Positions 11,895-23,221 of a DNA stretch of 64,000 nt are shown piece by piece; position 1 is the first letter of the stretch; each line of letters starts with the position of its first letter. Both the position numbers and the translations under genes were made by a program. Origin of the DNA: Aralia elata. Its lineage: Eukaryota; Streptophyta; Magnoliopsida; Apiales; Araliaceae. The stretch lies in contig CM068385.1 of the NCBI GenBank assembly GCA_034770075.1, positions 48,072,721-48,136,720 of the forward strand. The letters run 5' to 3'. The notes under the pieces are model-generated. The model did no database searches. It saw nothing but the letters and a program-made list of their open reading frames with translations, and had not been told where the DNA came from.

Positions 11895-13133
11895 TTAGGT
11901 AGAGGATTTAACATTTGGTGACCCTGGCTGTTCCACCACGATTTCCCCACTATCAATCAAGTCCTGAATTTTGTGCTTCAGCGTCCAACATTCCTGCGTA
12001 TCATGACCAGGGGAACCTGAGTGATAGGCGCATCGCTTGCTTGGGTCAAATCTTCTTCCATTCGGGTCACTTGGGGGTGCCAAATCGACTATTTTCCTCT
12101 GAGCTATCAATACGGCCAACCCCTGCTCAAGAGGATCCCCGAGTGGGGTGAATACTCGATTTTTCGAGGTCTCGAATCTTCTTCGCCCATCCGCCCTCTG
12201 ATCAATGAAGTTAGGTTGTCGGGAGGGCCCCATTCTCTGCACCTGTACTGGAGGATTGTTTTTTGCCTTTCTAGATGATCCCTGCAGGATAAGGGAAACA
12301 TCTTCCTCCTTTTTGTTTTGGACCCTACGGGAAGTGCTGCCATAGTTTCCGCTTCGGATTTGCTCCGCAGCCGCTTCCAAAGCCGTGAGATCCCGGATTT
12401 TGCCAGATTTCAACCCCATATCCACCATCTCTCCATGTTTAATCATCTCAGCAAAGGGTCTTCCAATCCCTGATATGACCCGTTCATAATACGGTGCCTC
12501 CTGAATGTCTACAAAGGTCATCACCATCTCCGATTCGCTCATCGGGAGATTCACCTGTGCGGCCATACCCCTCCATCGTTGTGCATAATCCCTGAAGGAT
12601 TCCCTGGGTTGCTTCTTAACTTTTGTCATTTGGTATCTATCTGGGGCCATTTGTGCCTGGAAGCTATACTGTGTTAAGAAGGTATGGGCCAACTCTTCCC
12701 AATTATGAATCCGGGCATTGTCAAGACGGGCATACCAGATTCTCGCTTCTCCCGTCAAACTCTTTTGGAAAGGTTGCATCCTCAGACCCTCATCCTCGGC
12801 GTAAGATCCAAGCTCCCCGATGTAGATTTTCAGATGTGTGTAAGGATCCCCTTTTCCATTGTATTTTTCAAATTCAGGGATTTTAAATTTCTCCGGGTAT
12901 CTGGCTCCGGGGAAGACACACAAATCTGAATAGTTAACCCTGCCTAGGGACCCTATGCCCTTCATAGATTGGATGGTTTCCTCCATTTGTCTCATTTTCT
13001 TTCGCAGGTCATCCGTATCTCCCTCTTCCGGGATAGTACTCACTGTCTTGTTTGGTACGGGCATGGCTTTTAGGACGGCTGGTTTGCCCTTAAGTTGAGG
13101 TGGATCCTCCTTAGGGGGATCCTGTCTGGGCAT
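11895..13133 (-). CDS. gag: Ogre/Tat gag (capsid and nucleocapsid), nearly full length
   Basis: 412-codon open frame from the ATG at 13131-13133. Residues about 95-195 form the retrotransposon gag domain (blocks FKIPEFEKYNGKGDP, LTGEARIWYARLDNARIHNW, FRDYAQRWRGMAAQVNLP). The C-terminus carries CAYHSGSPGHDTQECWTLKH and KIQDLIDSGEI, the CxxH...GHxxxxC motif with a KxxVQDLI-like tail that is characteristic of Ogre/Tat gag. Gag packages the element RNA in cytoplasmic particles. It is the only long intact coding region in this element, so it could still supply particle protein. The expected N-terminus is in another frame just upstream (13141-13237), so translation from this ATG would give a product lacking about 35 residues. 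Confidence 0.85.
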   Translation of the reverse strand: MPRQDPPKEDPPQLKGKPAVLKAMPVPNKTVSTIPEEGDTDDLRKKMRQMEETIQSMKGIGSLGRVNYSDLCVFPGARYPEKFKIPEFEKYNGKGDPYTHLKIYIGELGSYAEDEGLRMQPFQKSLTGEARIWYARLDNARIHNWEELAHTFLTQYSFQAQMAPDRYQMTKVKKQPRESFRDYAQRWRGMAAQVNLPMSESEMVMTFVDIQEAPYYERVISGIGRPFAEMIKHGEMVDMGLKSGKIRDLTALEAAAEQIRSGNYGSTSRRVQNKKEEDVSLILQGSSRKAKNNPPVQVQRMGPSRQPNFIDQRADGRRRFETSKNRVFTPLGDPLEQGLAVLIAQRKIVDLAPPSDPNGRRFDPSKRCAYHSGSPGHDTQECWTLKHKIQDLIDSGEIVVEQPGSPNVKSST

Positions 13134-13140
13134 CAATTGC

Positions 13141-13237
13141 CCTTCAGCATTATGGCCATTTCTAACATCTGCTTCTTAAAGTCGTCAAATTCCTCCCTAG
13201 ATATGGAACCGGAATTAGTGGATGGAATATCAGCCAT
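13141..13237 (-). pseudogene. gag: Ogre gag N-terminal segment, out of frame
   Basis: ATG at 13235-13237 opens a frame beginning MADIPSTNSGSISREEFDDF that stops a few bases before the main gag frame. Its position and composition fit the true gag N-terminus. A single-base deletion in the G run near 13141 would explain the shift. The rest of gag is open, so the lesion looks recent. Confidence 0.6.
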
Positions 13238-13994
13238 TTCAGATGTAGAGTTCTGGGCTCTTTTAGATTGCGAACGTGTTTGAGGAGCAATCCTACAGAG
13301 ACAATGGTTCAAAGTTTAGTCCGAGGAAATGAAAGGATATGGATGCATGCTAAAGCTGTAACTTTGAGTTTTGGGTTTTTTAATCTTTCCCTGTAAAATA
13401 AAAAGTTAGTAGTCCCTTAATGCAATAACAAATGCTAACATGACTTTATTATGCTTCCCCAGCCGTTCCCTGTAAAACATAGAGGTTAGTAATTTCTCCT
13501 GACAGAAAGGGAGGCATATATGAATGGAATCATGACATTTACGCGTGAATGTAAAAAGGCATGAAGAGACTTTTCCTGCGTTGGGTTAATCTGAGGCTGA
13601 CCTATCCTAGGGTTACTCTCACGGGCTTTCGGCATGAAGGTCCCCAATCTTCGCAATCTACTCGTCTGAATCCTTTTGATTGGAGCGGATTTGGGTGGTG
13701 CGTTTCCTGAGCCATCTCCGGGGAGCAGCCCTTTCGAGTCCAGTAATAAGCAACCGACAAGTTCGCCTCAGGAGGAGGTACTCTCTCAACATACATTCAC
13801 ATTCATCGTCCTCACCGTATGCAAATGATTACTTTAAAGTAAAACAATTCCATTCAATCATTCATTTATTGGACAAAACACACATTCACACAATAAAAGG
13901 TAAAAAAATCAAAATATCGCACGCACATACACATTCATGAATTTTTTAAAGGATAGGATAGCATCCAGATTTAAACGCGGCTTAAGCCCTCTAA
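13238..13994 (-). other. Ogre/Tat 5' leader
   Basis: Between PBS and gag. A 64-codon open frame lies at 13602-13796 (minus) with no recognisable domain. It could be an upstream ORF or chance. Confidence 0.5.
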
Positions 13995-14014
13995 TCTCCC
14001 CAGCGGAGTCGCCA
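13995..14014 (-). promoter_or_regulatory. Primer-binding site (tRNA-Arg type)
   Basis: Minus strand TGGCGACTCCGCTGGGGA, two bases inside the 5' LTR end. This is the PBS form reported for Ogre/Tat elements, complementary to a tRNA-Arg 3' end. The tRNA identity is from knowledge of the family. Confidence 0.85.
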
Positions 14015-14016
14015 GC

Positions 14017-16065
14017 TGTCGACGCCGGGTTTTCGTCTCTGATGCGATTGCTTGTCCTTTTCCGATTTTAGCCTTTGTTATTAGATGATTTTGGAAAAGG
14101 TCGGCATTGATGTCGACGGGGTTTTGAAAGATCGTTTTTATGATGAGCCAATTAACCAGAGTCGCCAGTTGGTATATTTGAAATGGATGTACCAACTCAT
14201 CCGAGTTTTCATTTTTTTATAAATCGATGGCTCATACGTGACTCCGAATTAATTGGTCTGCGAACCGAGATTCATAGAGTTCGGGGGCTTGCTTAAGCGA
14301 GGGGAAGGTGTTAGGCACCCCCCGAGTTCCGTGAAACACGGTTACCGCAATCTTGATGCTTTTCCTATCCTTTTAATTCTTGAATGTGTGCGTGCGTGTG
14401 TGTGTGTGTGTGTGCCTATGTGAATGTTGTGGTGAGTTTGTATGAAAGAATCATTTGGATTTTTTAGGGAAAGTCGTGCTTTAATTTGAGAACGCTTCAG
14501 AATGTCTTTTCGGCATACACGATAAAGCTTTATGAGAAAGGTTTGATTTTAATTGTCAAAACTGTAAGATTTTCATTATGTGTCATTTCGGCAAATAAGA
14601 GTTTTTAAACCTTCGTCAAAATAGGAATCGAGATCTATACGTTGCTTTCGTAACTCAAATGATGGGCAACTTCTAAAATCTCTTTAACCCTATGCACAAC
14701 GGTTTAATAAAACGTCATTTGTTTCACAAAACCATTTCTTGTGATGTTTGAAAACGATTTTCTTTATCTTTCTCGTTGAAATAGAAATCGACATTCATTA
14801 GCACTTCCCATTTATTAACCTCGCGATGCTAATAGTCTAGTTTGATTGATTTTATGAAAATCTTATCATTTAGCTTTGAAATCAATTTCATGTCATAAAT
14901 CAAATCAAGTATTAAAATGCGTGGAGCTATTCATGGGCATGTAAGCCATCCGAATAACCCCAACGCCCACACTCACATATTTCACTATTACGGGGCCTTA
15001 AACACGATTCTCGCCTTAGCGTCGTTTTAAGGCCCGAAGATTACATGTTCACAATGAAGATTACATCGTTTCTACGATCTACATCAAAAGACGTCCATCA
15101 TCAGATTCGGACCACGGGGTCGCTTTCCTAGGCTCACATCCACAATTTATACACACCCACGCAATGGATACTACAAAAATTAAACAAGCTAAAATCGCCA
15201 AATAGATATCATCGGGCCATTAGGAAGAATTTCGTTCCATTTGGAACCCTCACTAATAGTCTTCAATCCATTGATCCACAACAATATACAAGAAAAACTT
15301 CATCTCATACAACCCAATTGACAAGAAGATTAACAAAATGGTATACAAAAATTGCTATGGAAATAATCTTTTCACCTTGCAAATAATCCTCACAATAGGT
15401 ATGAATTTATGTATTGAGTAGAATAGAAGATATATGATATATAATCTTACAGAAAAGATATAATTCCTCACTTCTTTTCTCTCTTTTCTCTCTATTTTCC
15501 TTGCAAATTCTTGCTATTTCTCCCTCAATTTCCGAGCTTTTTGGCTGCTGCTGATTCCTTCTTCCTCCAAATCTGCTCAACCCCCTGGATGAAATGAAGA
15601 AACTGAGCTGAAATAGGCTGGCCTAGGGCAGCCGCAGATTGATCTGCGGCTTGGCCGCAAATTGATCTGCGGCTGGCTGGCCCACCAGCCACTCAGCCTG
15701 GTTTCGAGTTCCGTGTTTCGAGTTCCGTGTTTTCAAAAGGCGCACTCATTGGCCGCAGATCAATCCGCGGCTGGCTGGCTTGACTTTCTCGATTTTTGTG
15801 CTACGCCTCAATTCTCGTGTCGTGACATCGGTTTTCGCCGACATGTTCGTATTTTGCAGTCCGGAAATTACTGGGAGACGCGCCACATCATTCGGAAATG
15901 CTCAAATCGGACAGCCCTGTTGTCACGTCGGTTTCGGTTGTAAATCGTCGCGGTGGCTTCGAGTGTTCGTACTTGTCTATCCTTTGCTCTCGCAGGCCGG
16001 CTCATTTGACGGATTTGCCCTCCTGTCAGGGTTAGTATACGAAGTGCAAAATTTGGGTGTCTACA
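14017..16065 (-). mobile_element. Ogre/Tat 5' LTR
   Basis: 2049 bp partner of 5343-7387. Differences are scattered substitutions plus a longer GT microsatellite (about 14396-14414). The GC-rich inverted repeat is intact at 15631-15650. Followed directly by the TTTAT duplication (16066-16070). Confidence 0.95.
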
Positions 16066-16070
16066 TTTAT

Positions 16071-16189
16071 CACATTTAATATTACAGCACCATGTAGATA
16101 AAGAAAAATGCCTTTAACAACCGAATAAGATTACAAAGTTTATGCTACATCATATCAAATATGATTGGCTTGTGTGCATACTACTTTTA
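16071..16189 (-). mobile_element. copia A 5' LTR, right part
   Basis: Continues the copia LTR after the Ogre insertion. It aligns with 36510-36630 (GATTGGCTTGTGTGCATACT block). The terminal CA of related LTRs reads TA here, a C-to-T change at the LTR tip. Confidence 0.88.
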
Positions 16190-17496
16190 GTATTCATATC
16201 AGTCATTAAAATATATTAGAACATGTATCAAGTCAAACTATGTCAATCTGGTTTGATTTCGGTATCATTTCAATGTCCTGATTGTGTTATCGGATAAAAC
16301 TTTATTTAAAAGCTTCAATATAGTGTACTGAGTGGTTTCCCACAAACAACTAACAAACTAGTTTCTGTCTCGTCTGTACTGTTTTCACAGTGAGTTAGAT
16401 CGGTTAGTAGTTCGTATATACCTCCTCCCCCTGAATGAATCGTTTAGGCTAGGTATTATACATCAACCATTAAAAAACACGACTATACTACTACTTTATC
16501 ATAAATCTTATGAATTAACACTAAGTCTTTCATTTTATAAGTTCTTCTTTATAATCCATTAAGCCGAATACCTAATCCAGCAATCTAGATTATCCAAACA
16601 TACCAATCCAGCAACCTGGATTCAAACTAACATCCAATCCAGCCACCTGGATTCAAACTATTCAATTCAGCAAACTGTTTTCCAATTCGGCAAGCTGGAT
16701 TCAACAATTCAGCAAACCGAATATCACAATCTAGCAATCTGGATTCAAACGATATTCCCTTTTTTTAACGTATTGAATTTTCAATTCATCATACTATTCA
16801 ATATCGCCTATTGAATGTCTTACTCAATAACTTAACTCCTCGTTTAAATGCTCATTTAATATTATTAATTATTTAATAATATTCAAATCACTTACTAATA
16901 TTATTAATTATTAAATAATATTTTAAACCAATGATTTAATAACACTTTAATCTAAATGTTATCAATCACTTAATAATATCTTAATATAATATTATTAATA
17001 TCTTAATATAATATTAATAATATCTTAATATAATATTATTAATATCTTAATAATATTTGAATCATTTATTAAACTAATAAATAATTTATTTTAATTGTTT
17101 ACACACTACTAATTAATTCATTTAACAATCATAAAAGGCCATAAACATAATATCTCAACAATAATGACCAAAACATACTCCATAAACCTGATTTCATCAT
17201 ATTCAAGTTCCTTAAGCCATAAAATCCTATTTTCCAAATTTTCAACATCACATAATTAATTTAATTCATTTATTCATAACTAGATCATTTTCATAAAAAA
17301 TACCCAATCAGTTCCAAAATTTTGTCTTATCTGGGATTTGGCAGAATATGAATCCCTTATGAACGTATATTTTTCCTGGAATTTTTGAAATTCATTTCCT
17401 ATATTTAAATAGTCCAAAACAACAAAATATTACTTCATTTATCATAAATCGAAACTTTGTCAGAAAATTTTGAAATTTTCAGGGTATGTCCCTATC

Positions 17497-17552
<56 letters not shown>

Positions 17553-18128
17553 CCAGTAAAAATTTCATAATTTTTGCAATTACACATAAAGAGTTATTTG
17601 GGTATACTTTTAAAAGTAGTCCTTTACCGTAAAATACATCTCTCATTCTAGTTGGCCAAAAATTCCCATTTTTTTTACAAGACTCACATAATTTCTTATA
17701 TTCATTCCAAATTTTTCTAGAATTTTTAGAGTAAACTAAACGGACGAAACAGTCCCTAGAAATAGATGGTCAGCGAGCTTTTTCACCCTTTCTTGAAAAA
17801 TCTAGACAGTTTTTGACTAAAACAGTTCCTACGAATTTTGTACTCATTATTTTGGAGTGCTACCACTTGAGTTTACTAGTTACTTACATATCTAACACCC
17901 CTCTTTGACGGATCGCAAAAAGAGCGTATAGATTTCAGATGGTAACTAATTAAAGTAACCAAAAGTTAGGGTTTTCTAACTTATTTTAAAACGAACTAAT
18001 TTTCTTTTCTTTCCTTTACCATCCAAGCACATTAATACCCAAGTTGAGCACAACCAAGCACAAAAAATCATCTAACATATAGATCTACTATCATATGATT
18101 TAAAAATATATACTTCTCCTTTGCTTTC
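16190..18128 (-). mobile_element. Sheared chromovirus LTR fragment
   Basis: Non-coding and AT-rich. From about 16550 it is alignable with LTR H (roughly 19080-20620): short AATAATATTTTAAT repeats, then a CTAACACCCCTCTTTGACGGATC block near 17895 matching one near 20415. It also has a run of AATCCAGCAACCTGGATTCAAAC-like short repeats (16560-16760) and a TA microsatellite (17503-17552). The right end is cut by LTR H. Nothing was recognised in 16190-16500. Confidence 0.6.
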
Positions 18129-21100
18129 TGTGACACCCCCAAATCCGGGTTTCCTAACCTCGAATTCGGTGTTCACGATACTCAACAACAAACATACTTT
18201 CTAACTGATGCGGAATAATAAACATACAGTGTTTATCGAAATAGTAATAAAGTCTTACAATCATGGTCCCGAGGTTCTTTAACCGTAACTTAAAACATAC
18301 CCTTAATACAATAAGAGTTCACATAACCAAATAACATTTAAGATAAACTAGTACATAAGCCATATCAGGCAACTACTCTTGTACCTTCCCTTTTCCTTTG
18401 TCCTCTTTAGACGTTTCTGCCTTAGCTGAAATAAAGATCATGATATAACAAGAGTAAGCAACTAATTTGCTTAGCAAGTTTATATACAAGGGATATATAT
18501 CATGAATAGAAGGAAGTTTCGCTTTCAATGTTCAACGACAGTATAAAATTGTGAAGAAACATGAATTAATAGTCAACAATTGAATATTCGAATAATTGAA
18601 TGACAGTTACTGAGTGGTTGAAAATAACCATAGACATTTGCCAAGGTTCTCAGCATTTAAACTGGACCTCTTAAAAAGTTTTGGTAATCAAGGGGATCAG
18701 CCTTTCATACCCCGTGATTTATGCATAAACACTTAATAAACCAGCATTGATATCATGCCTTAATCAAATTTATCCTTTTCTCAGCCAAGAGTCCTTACTA
18801 TAGCAAATTAATAAGAACAACTTTTAAAATACATTTGATTTCACAAATTTAGACATGCTTGATCTAGCTGATACAAATAGCATATATCTATCTCATAAAC
18901 AGTTCATGCTTGAAAGAACTTTAATCTAATTCACAATTCAATAACAATAGAATATGAATTCAATTGCACAAGGTGCGAATCTCAATAACCAGTATAGATG
19001 TGAATAATCAACAATAATTATTCACTAACATGCTTCAAAAATCATAACTCGAGTTTGAGTTAGGGAACTTGCCTGTCTGCTCAGCTACAAATAATCTAGC
19101 TTTAACTAATTGGCCTTGAAGAACCTAACATTGATAATGTCGATCTATCAATTAGTACTGCGTAGTTGTATATCGACACGCTTACTTATGCTATTTATTT
19201 AACAATTAAGCCAATCACATAGCACACATAAGCAAATAGACTATCGTAAATCCTATAAGACACTTAATATTATCAATCCTGATAATATTTAATTCACCTC
19301 TTGGTATTATTAGTCCACTAATAACAATTTTATTCGTTTACTAATGTTATTAACATCTTAATAATATTTTAATCATCCAATAATACTTTAATCTAATATT
19401 ATTAATCTCTTAATAATATTTTAATTCTCATATCATTAATAATATTTTAATCTAATATTATTAGCCATTTTAATAATATCTTAATCATTTATTAATGCTT
19501 AAAACAAATATTATTACCCATTCAATAATATTTCCATAAAATTTTAATCTTAATATTTCTTTGTTTACTTAAAAATATCGAATTCTTATATTACAAATAT
19601 CATAGTAATATTTTAATAAGTTATTAGGCGAATAAACAATTTATTCTAATTGTTTTACCCTTTATTAAACAACTCCTTTACTACCCATAAAAGGTCATAA
19701 ATATTATTTCTCATTAAATATTACTAAAATACCCCTCAATAGTCATAATATATAATATTAGGAGTATCCAAGCTTAAAAATCACATTTTCCTTATTTATG
19801 ACATCATTTAACCATTTATTTTCTTTTAACCATAACTATAACATTATTATGAAAAATAGCAAATAGGTTCGAAAAATTATTATCCTCTAGATCTGGATAG
19901 TATATGGTCCAACAATGATCCACAAATTTTCCTGGAATTTTAGAAAGTGGTTTACTATTTTTAAAGTACTCAAAACCTCCGAATCTTGTTACATTTTTCA
20001 TAAATCACGTTTTTCTCAGAAAATTCTAAAATTTTCAGCGTACACTCTCATAACATGCATAAACATACTGTAAAAATATCATATGTTTTCAAGGTACACA
20101 CAGTGAGAAATCCGAGTATGAATATTTAGGAGTCCTTCACGGTAAAAGCCATTACACAAAACCTACATATCGAAACGTGTTCGTTCTTTTTCCTACTTGT
20201 AGATAACTTCTTAAGGTACCTCTGTGATGTTTTACAAATTTTTAAAAGATCCATAACTGGCCGAAACAACCTTTGGAAAAATGAGGACAGCAAGCTTTTA
20301 GGGTTTTAAAGCTTTAAGTTTTATAGCTGGACTGTTTTGGGAAAATAGCCCCCAAGGCTTCAAATATTATTTGATTTGTGTTCTACCACTTGGGTTTACT
20401 AGCTAACTCATGTACCTAGCACCCCCTTTCAACGGATCACAAATCCAAGTTGTAGATCTCAAGTTATGGGTGATCCAAGTGAAGAAAAGCTAGGGTTTTT
20501 ACCCTTTAAGAACATAAGTTCCTTTTCTTCCTTTGAATCTCCATTCTAACACTCAAGAGGATTAGATCTATACATGAAGCATGAAGATCTAATGATTCTT
20601 GAGTCTTAGAATAAAATCTCTCAAAAACTATGAAAATAAAACAAAGTAAGAAAGAAGGAAATGGTTTAGGGTTTCACCTTGATCTTGTAGCTACTCTCCT
20701 TGATCTACCAAAGTATGTGATGAACTTGAGATGCATGAACTATGCTAATCTCACTCTTTTTTTCTCTCTAAGCTCTTACTCTATGTTCTTGCTTGGGAGA
20801 AATGAAAGAAGGAGATGAAAAGAAGAAATGAACTTGAAATGAAATGAAAGGATAAAATACTTGCAAGTATAATGCTAAATTAGAATTCATGCTATTATCC
20901 CCCACATCTTTCTTGCTCCTTGGATCTAAGAGTTCACCTTATCCCTTTCATTTAGCCTTAATCTTATCTTTAAGTGTGCTAATTAGATTTTCCAACAATG
21001 GGAGCTTGACACCTTCTCCTTTGTGTAAGAGTTACTAATATCCCCCATATTTTTGTTGTCCCTTGGATAAAAGGCTTACTAATTGGATAATAGCAAGAAA

Positions 21101-21930
21101 CCTCTACCTTTTGTCATCATGGAGCTAGTGAAAAGTGTGATGTAGGGTGGCCATGACAACCTAGGAAGCTATGACATATTAGGGGGCTATTGACATAATA
21201 GGGGCTATCCCATCAAGTCTACCCTTTCATCTTCCAACACAAGCTAACTACTTAGTTAACTAGGACCTTGAAAAGTAATTTTCCCCTCTCCATCCTAGTT
21301 ACATGGCAAGGGAGATTTTGTCCCAAAAATTGTTGTCCCAACTAGTTGCTTTAATTAATAAATTAATGTTACACCTTTAATAAATCAAGTGGCTAGGTTT
21401 TGGGCCACACATTAAATACCATTGGGCTCCCAATTTAAATAATTATACTAATAAAATCCAAATCTTATTTAGTATAATATTGGGTCATTTAATATGACTC
21501 CATGATAACTCATTTAATAAGCCACACAATTAATACCCAATCCCATGATTAATATAAATGATTGAGTAACTTAGTCGATTAATAAATAAATTACTAAATT
21601 AACTATTAATTATTATTATCCAATTTGGACCATACCTCGACAACAATTACCATCATAATTAATTCGCACACATTATTACTAACTATATTCAATTTACTTG
21701 AATATTTAATTTAGTAAATACCTTGCCAACTTTATGGATATAAAGTCTTAGGGTTTGCTCAGTAGTTTAAATATACTACTAGTGATTCTTTTAACACAAA
21801 TTTATATCAATAAATCACACAGTCATATAATCCACCAATACACCCAAAGGTTTAAATGGAACACAACGTTAACTCATTAAATTAAATTAGATTTAATTAA
21901 TAATGACGTTCAAAATTCACGGGCATTACA
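18129..21930 (-). mobile_element. Chromovirus H 3' LTR (3.8 kb)
   Basis: Begins TGTGACACCCCCAAATCC (plus-strand view) and ends CGGGCATTACA next to the PPT. On the minus strand it starts TGTAATGCCC, typical of Tekay/Del-like LTRs. It carries a donor-like site and a short conserved acceptor exon (18373-18425). Unlike the other LTRs here, I saw no GC-rich palindromic cassette. Long runs of AATATTATTAAT-like sequence occupy 19260-19640. Confidence 0.85.
18373..18425 (-). other. Putative LTR exon 2, chromovirus H
   Basis: TTTCAG acceptor-like site, then a frame reading AKAETSKEDKGKGKVQE and stop. The same AK.E...KGKGK tail follows a CAG in LTRs K, L and the solo LTR. A matching donor-like site, ATCAAG|GTGAAA, lies at 20676-20678. 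Exon status is inferred. Confidence 0.45.
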
Positions 21931-21965
21931 TCCCTCCCCCCTTATAAAAATTTCGTCCTCGGAAT
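21931..21965 (-). promoter_or_regulatory. Chromovirus H polypurine tract and hairpin
   Basis: Minus strand: ATTCCGAGGACGAAAT (21950-21965, stem with one mismatch and an AGGA loop), then TTTTATAAGGGGGGAGGGA, then the LTR start. This is the PPT for plus-strand synthesis. Confidence 0.85.
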
Positions 21966-21978
21966 TACAAAAATAGGG

Positions 21979-22500
21979 TTACTCAAATAAAAACGGATAA
22001 TTCACTTTTATTTTCTCCTCGAGTTCCCACGTAGCTTCTTCGACTGCGTGATTTCTCCAAAGAACTTTGACGGAATGGATGGTCTTGTTTCTCAGCTTCT
22101 GTTCCTTTCTATCGAGAATCTGGACAGGAACTTCCTCGTACGTTAAGTCTTTCTCGACTTGGATTGGTTCATAGGAGATAACGTGCTTATAGCCTGGTTT
22201 ATACGGCCGCAACACTGACACATGAAACACGTTGTGAATGTGCTCAAGTTCAGGAGGTAACACTACCTCGTATGCCACCTCGCCGATTCGCCTCAAAATC
22301 TCGAATGGTCCTATGAACCTAGGGCTCAATTTGCCCTTCTTCCCAAACCGGATCTTTCCTTTCCAAGGAGATACCTTCAAAAATACAAAGCTACCAACTT
22401 CAAAGTCCCGCTTCTGACGATGTAAGTCGGCATATTTCTTCTGGCGATCTTGAGCTGCTACCAGCCGGTTTCTGATCAGCCGCACGATGTCTGTAGTCTT
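21979..22500 (-). pseudogene. pol: Chromovirus H pol, integrase C-terminus
   Basis: About 170 codons, open to a natural stop at 21979. Blocks: RLVAAQDRQKKYADLHRQ, SPWKGKIRFGKKGKLSPRFI, GPFEILRRIGEVAYEV, HNVFHVSVLRPY, and at the end VLWRNHAVEEATWELEEKI, a chromodomain-like tail. It is highly similar to the end of chromovirus K integrase (48689-49858). It is cut at 22500, where homology stops at an LTR fragment, so the rest of pol is missing. Open but truncated. Confidence 0.9.
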
Positions 22501-22998
22501 AGCAATAATAAGGTGGCCAAATGAATCGGTGACACATGGCTAGAGTTGGTACAAACTTGTACTAATGTAAGAAATAAAATAATTGCTTAATCAAATGACA
22601 TAAAGGCCCCTCGTAAGATGGGCTAAGTTTTGGGTTTCCATTTAATTCCTTTGGGCTCTCAATTAAATTGTTTGGGCCATGTATTAGCATAGTCCAATAC
22701 TTCTATTTTTATCTTACCATAATTATTTAACTAGGGTTACTAGTCCACTTATTTTGGACTTTAAATAATTACTCATGTAGATTTAATTTCATAACCCAAT
22801 TAGACTTGCTTTAATTAGGTTTAAAATAAATAATAAATTGAGATAATAAAATTAATCTCTTAGGTTAATATGTATTTAAATACTAACATTTTTCAATACT
22901 ATAACACTTAGGTTATTTAATTACCATACCTAACGTATACTTAGGTTACAAGGCTTTTTTAAATTCACTATATATAATAAATAAATATATATACACAT

Positions 22999-23039
<41 letters not shown>

Positions 23040-23221
23040 TTATTTAGTCTAATACATATCCCACATATGTCATAGCATATTTATCATCATTGATAAATAA
23101 TTATTATAATCATTTACTCACATATTCATTTTGGTACATAATAAAAATAATATTATATTAAAAAAATTTATTCACAAAATTTCTTATTTTAATTTATAGC
23201 GAAAAAACTTGGGTTATTACA
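22501..23221 (-). mobile_element. Chromovirus LTR fragment M
   Basis: AT-rich piece ending GGGTTATTACA, which read on the minus strand is a TGTAATAACCC LTR start. The GGGCTAAGTTTTGGG... and TTTGGGCTCTCAATTAAAT stretches resemble LTR H near 21390-21440. Contains a TA microsatellite (23007-23034). Only one LTR end is present. Confidence 0.6.

Larger units (their letters stand above)
5343..16065 (-). mobile_element. Ogre/Tat-type Ty3/gypsy element, complete but pol-less
   Basis: Bounded by two near-identical LTRs (5343-7387 and 14017-16065, TGT...ACA on both strands) and an exact 5-bp target duplication, TTTAT (5338-5342 and 16066-16070). Order on the minus strand: 5' LTR, tRNA-Arg-type PBS, leader, gag, about 1 kb of unassigned sequence, three copies of a structured motif, further unassigned sequence, a long tandem array, PPT, 3' LTR. 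LTR start TGTAGACACC, the PBS and the gag C-terminal motif are those of the Ogre/Tat lineage. No protease, reverse transcriptase, RNase H or integrase was found. The internal region is only 6.6 kb, far shorter than an autonomous Ogre. It therefore looks like a non-autonomous derivative mobilised in trans, fairly recently given the LTR similarity. Confidence 0.93.
1..16189 (-). mobile_element. Ty1/copia element A (partial, interrupted)
   Basis: Minus-strand copia element whose 3' part lies beyond the left edge. Seen: a 5' LTR starting at 3667, an initiator-Met primer-binding site next to it, an AT-rich leader, and gag reading leftward. The LTR is split by a complete Ogre/Tat element at 5343-16065, so only 3667-5342 and 16071-16189 of this span after position 3666 belong to it. 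Related LTRs at 34828-36630 and 39313-40616 confirm the ends. The leader and gag start have been tandemly duplicated. Nothing here looks coding-competent. Confidence 0.9.

Noticed and set aside
16395..16440. Possible PPT (CCTCCTCCCCCTGAAT, plus view) of another element
   Set aside because: No LTR start or coding sequence can be tied to it; too weak to annotate.
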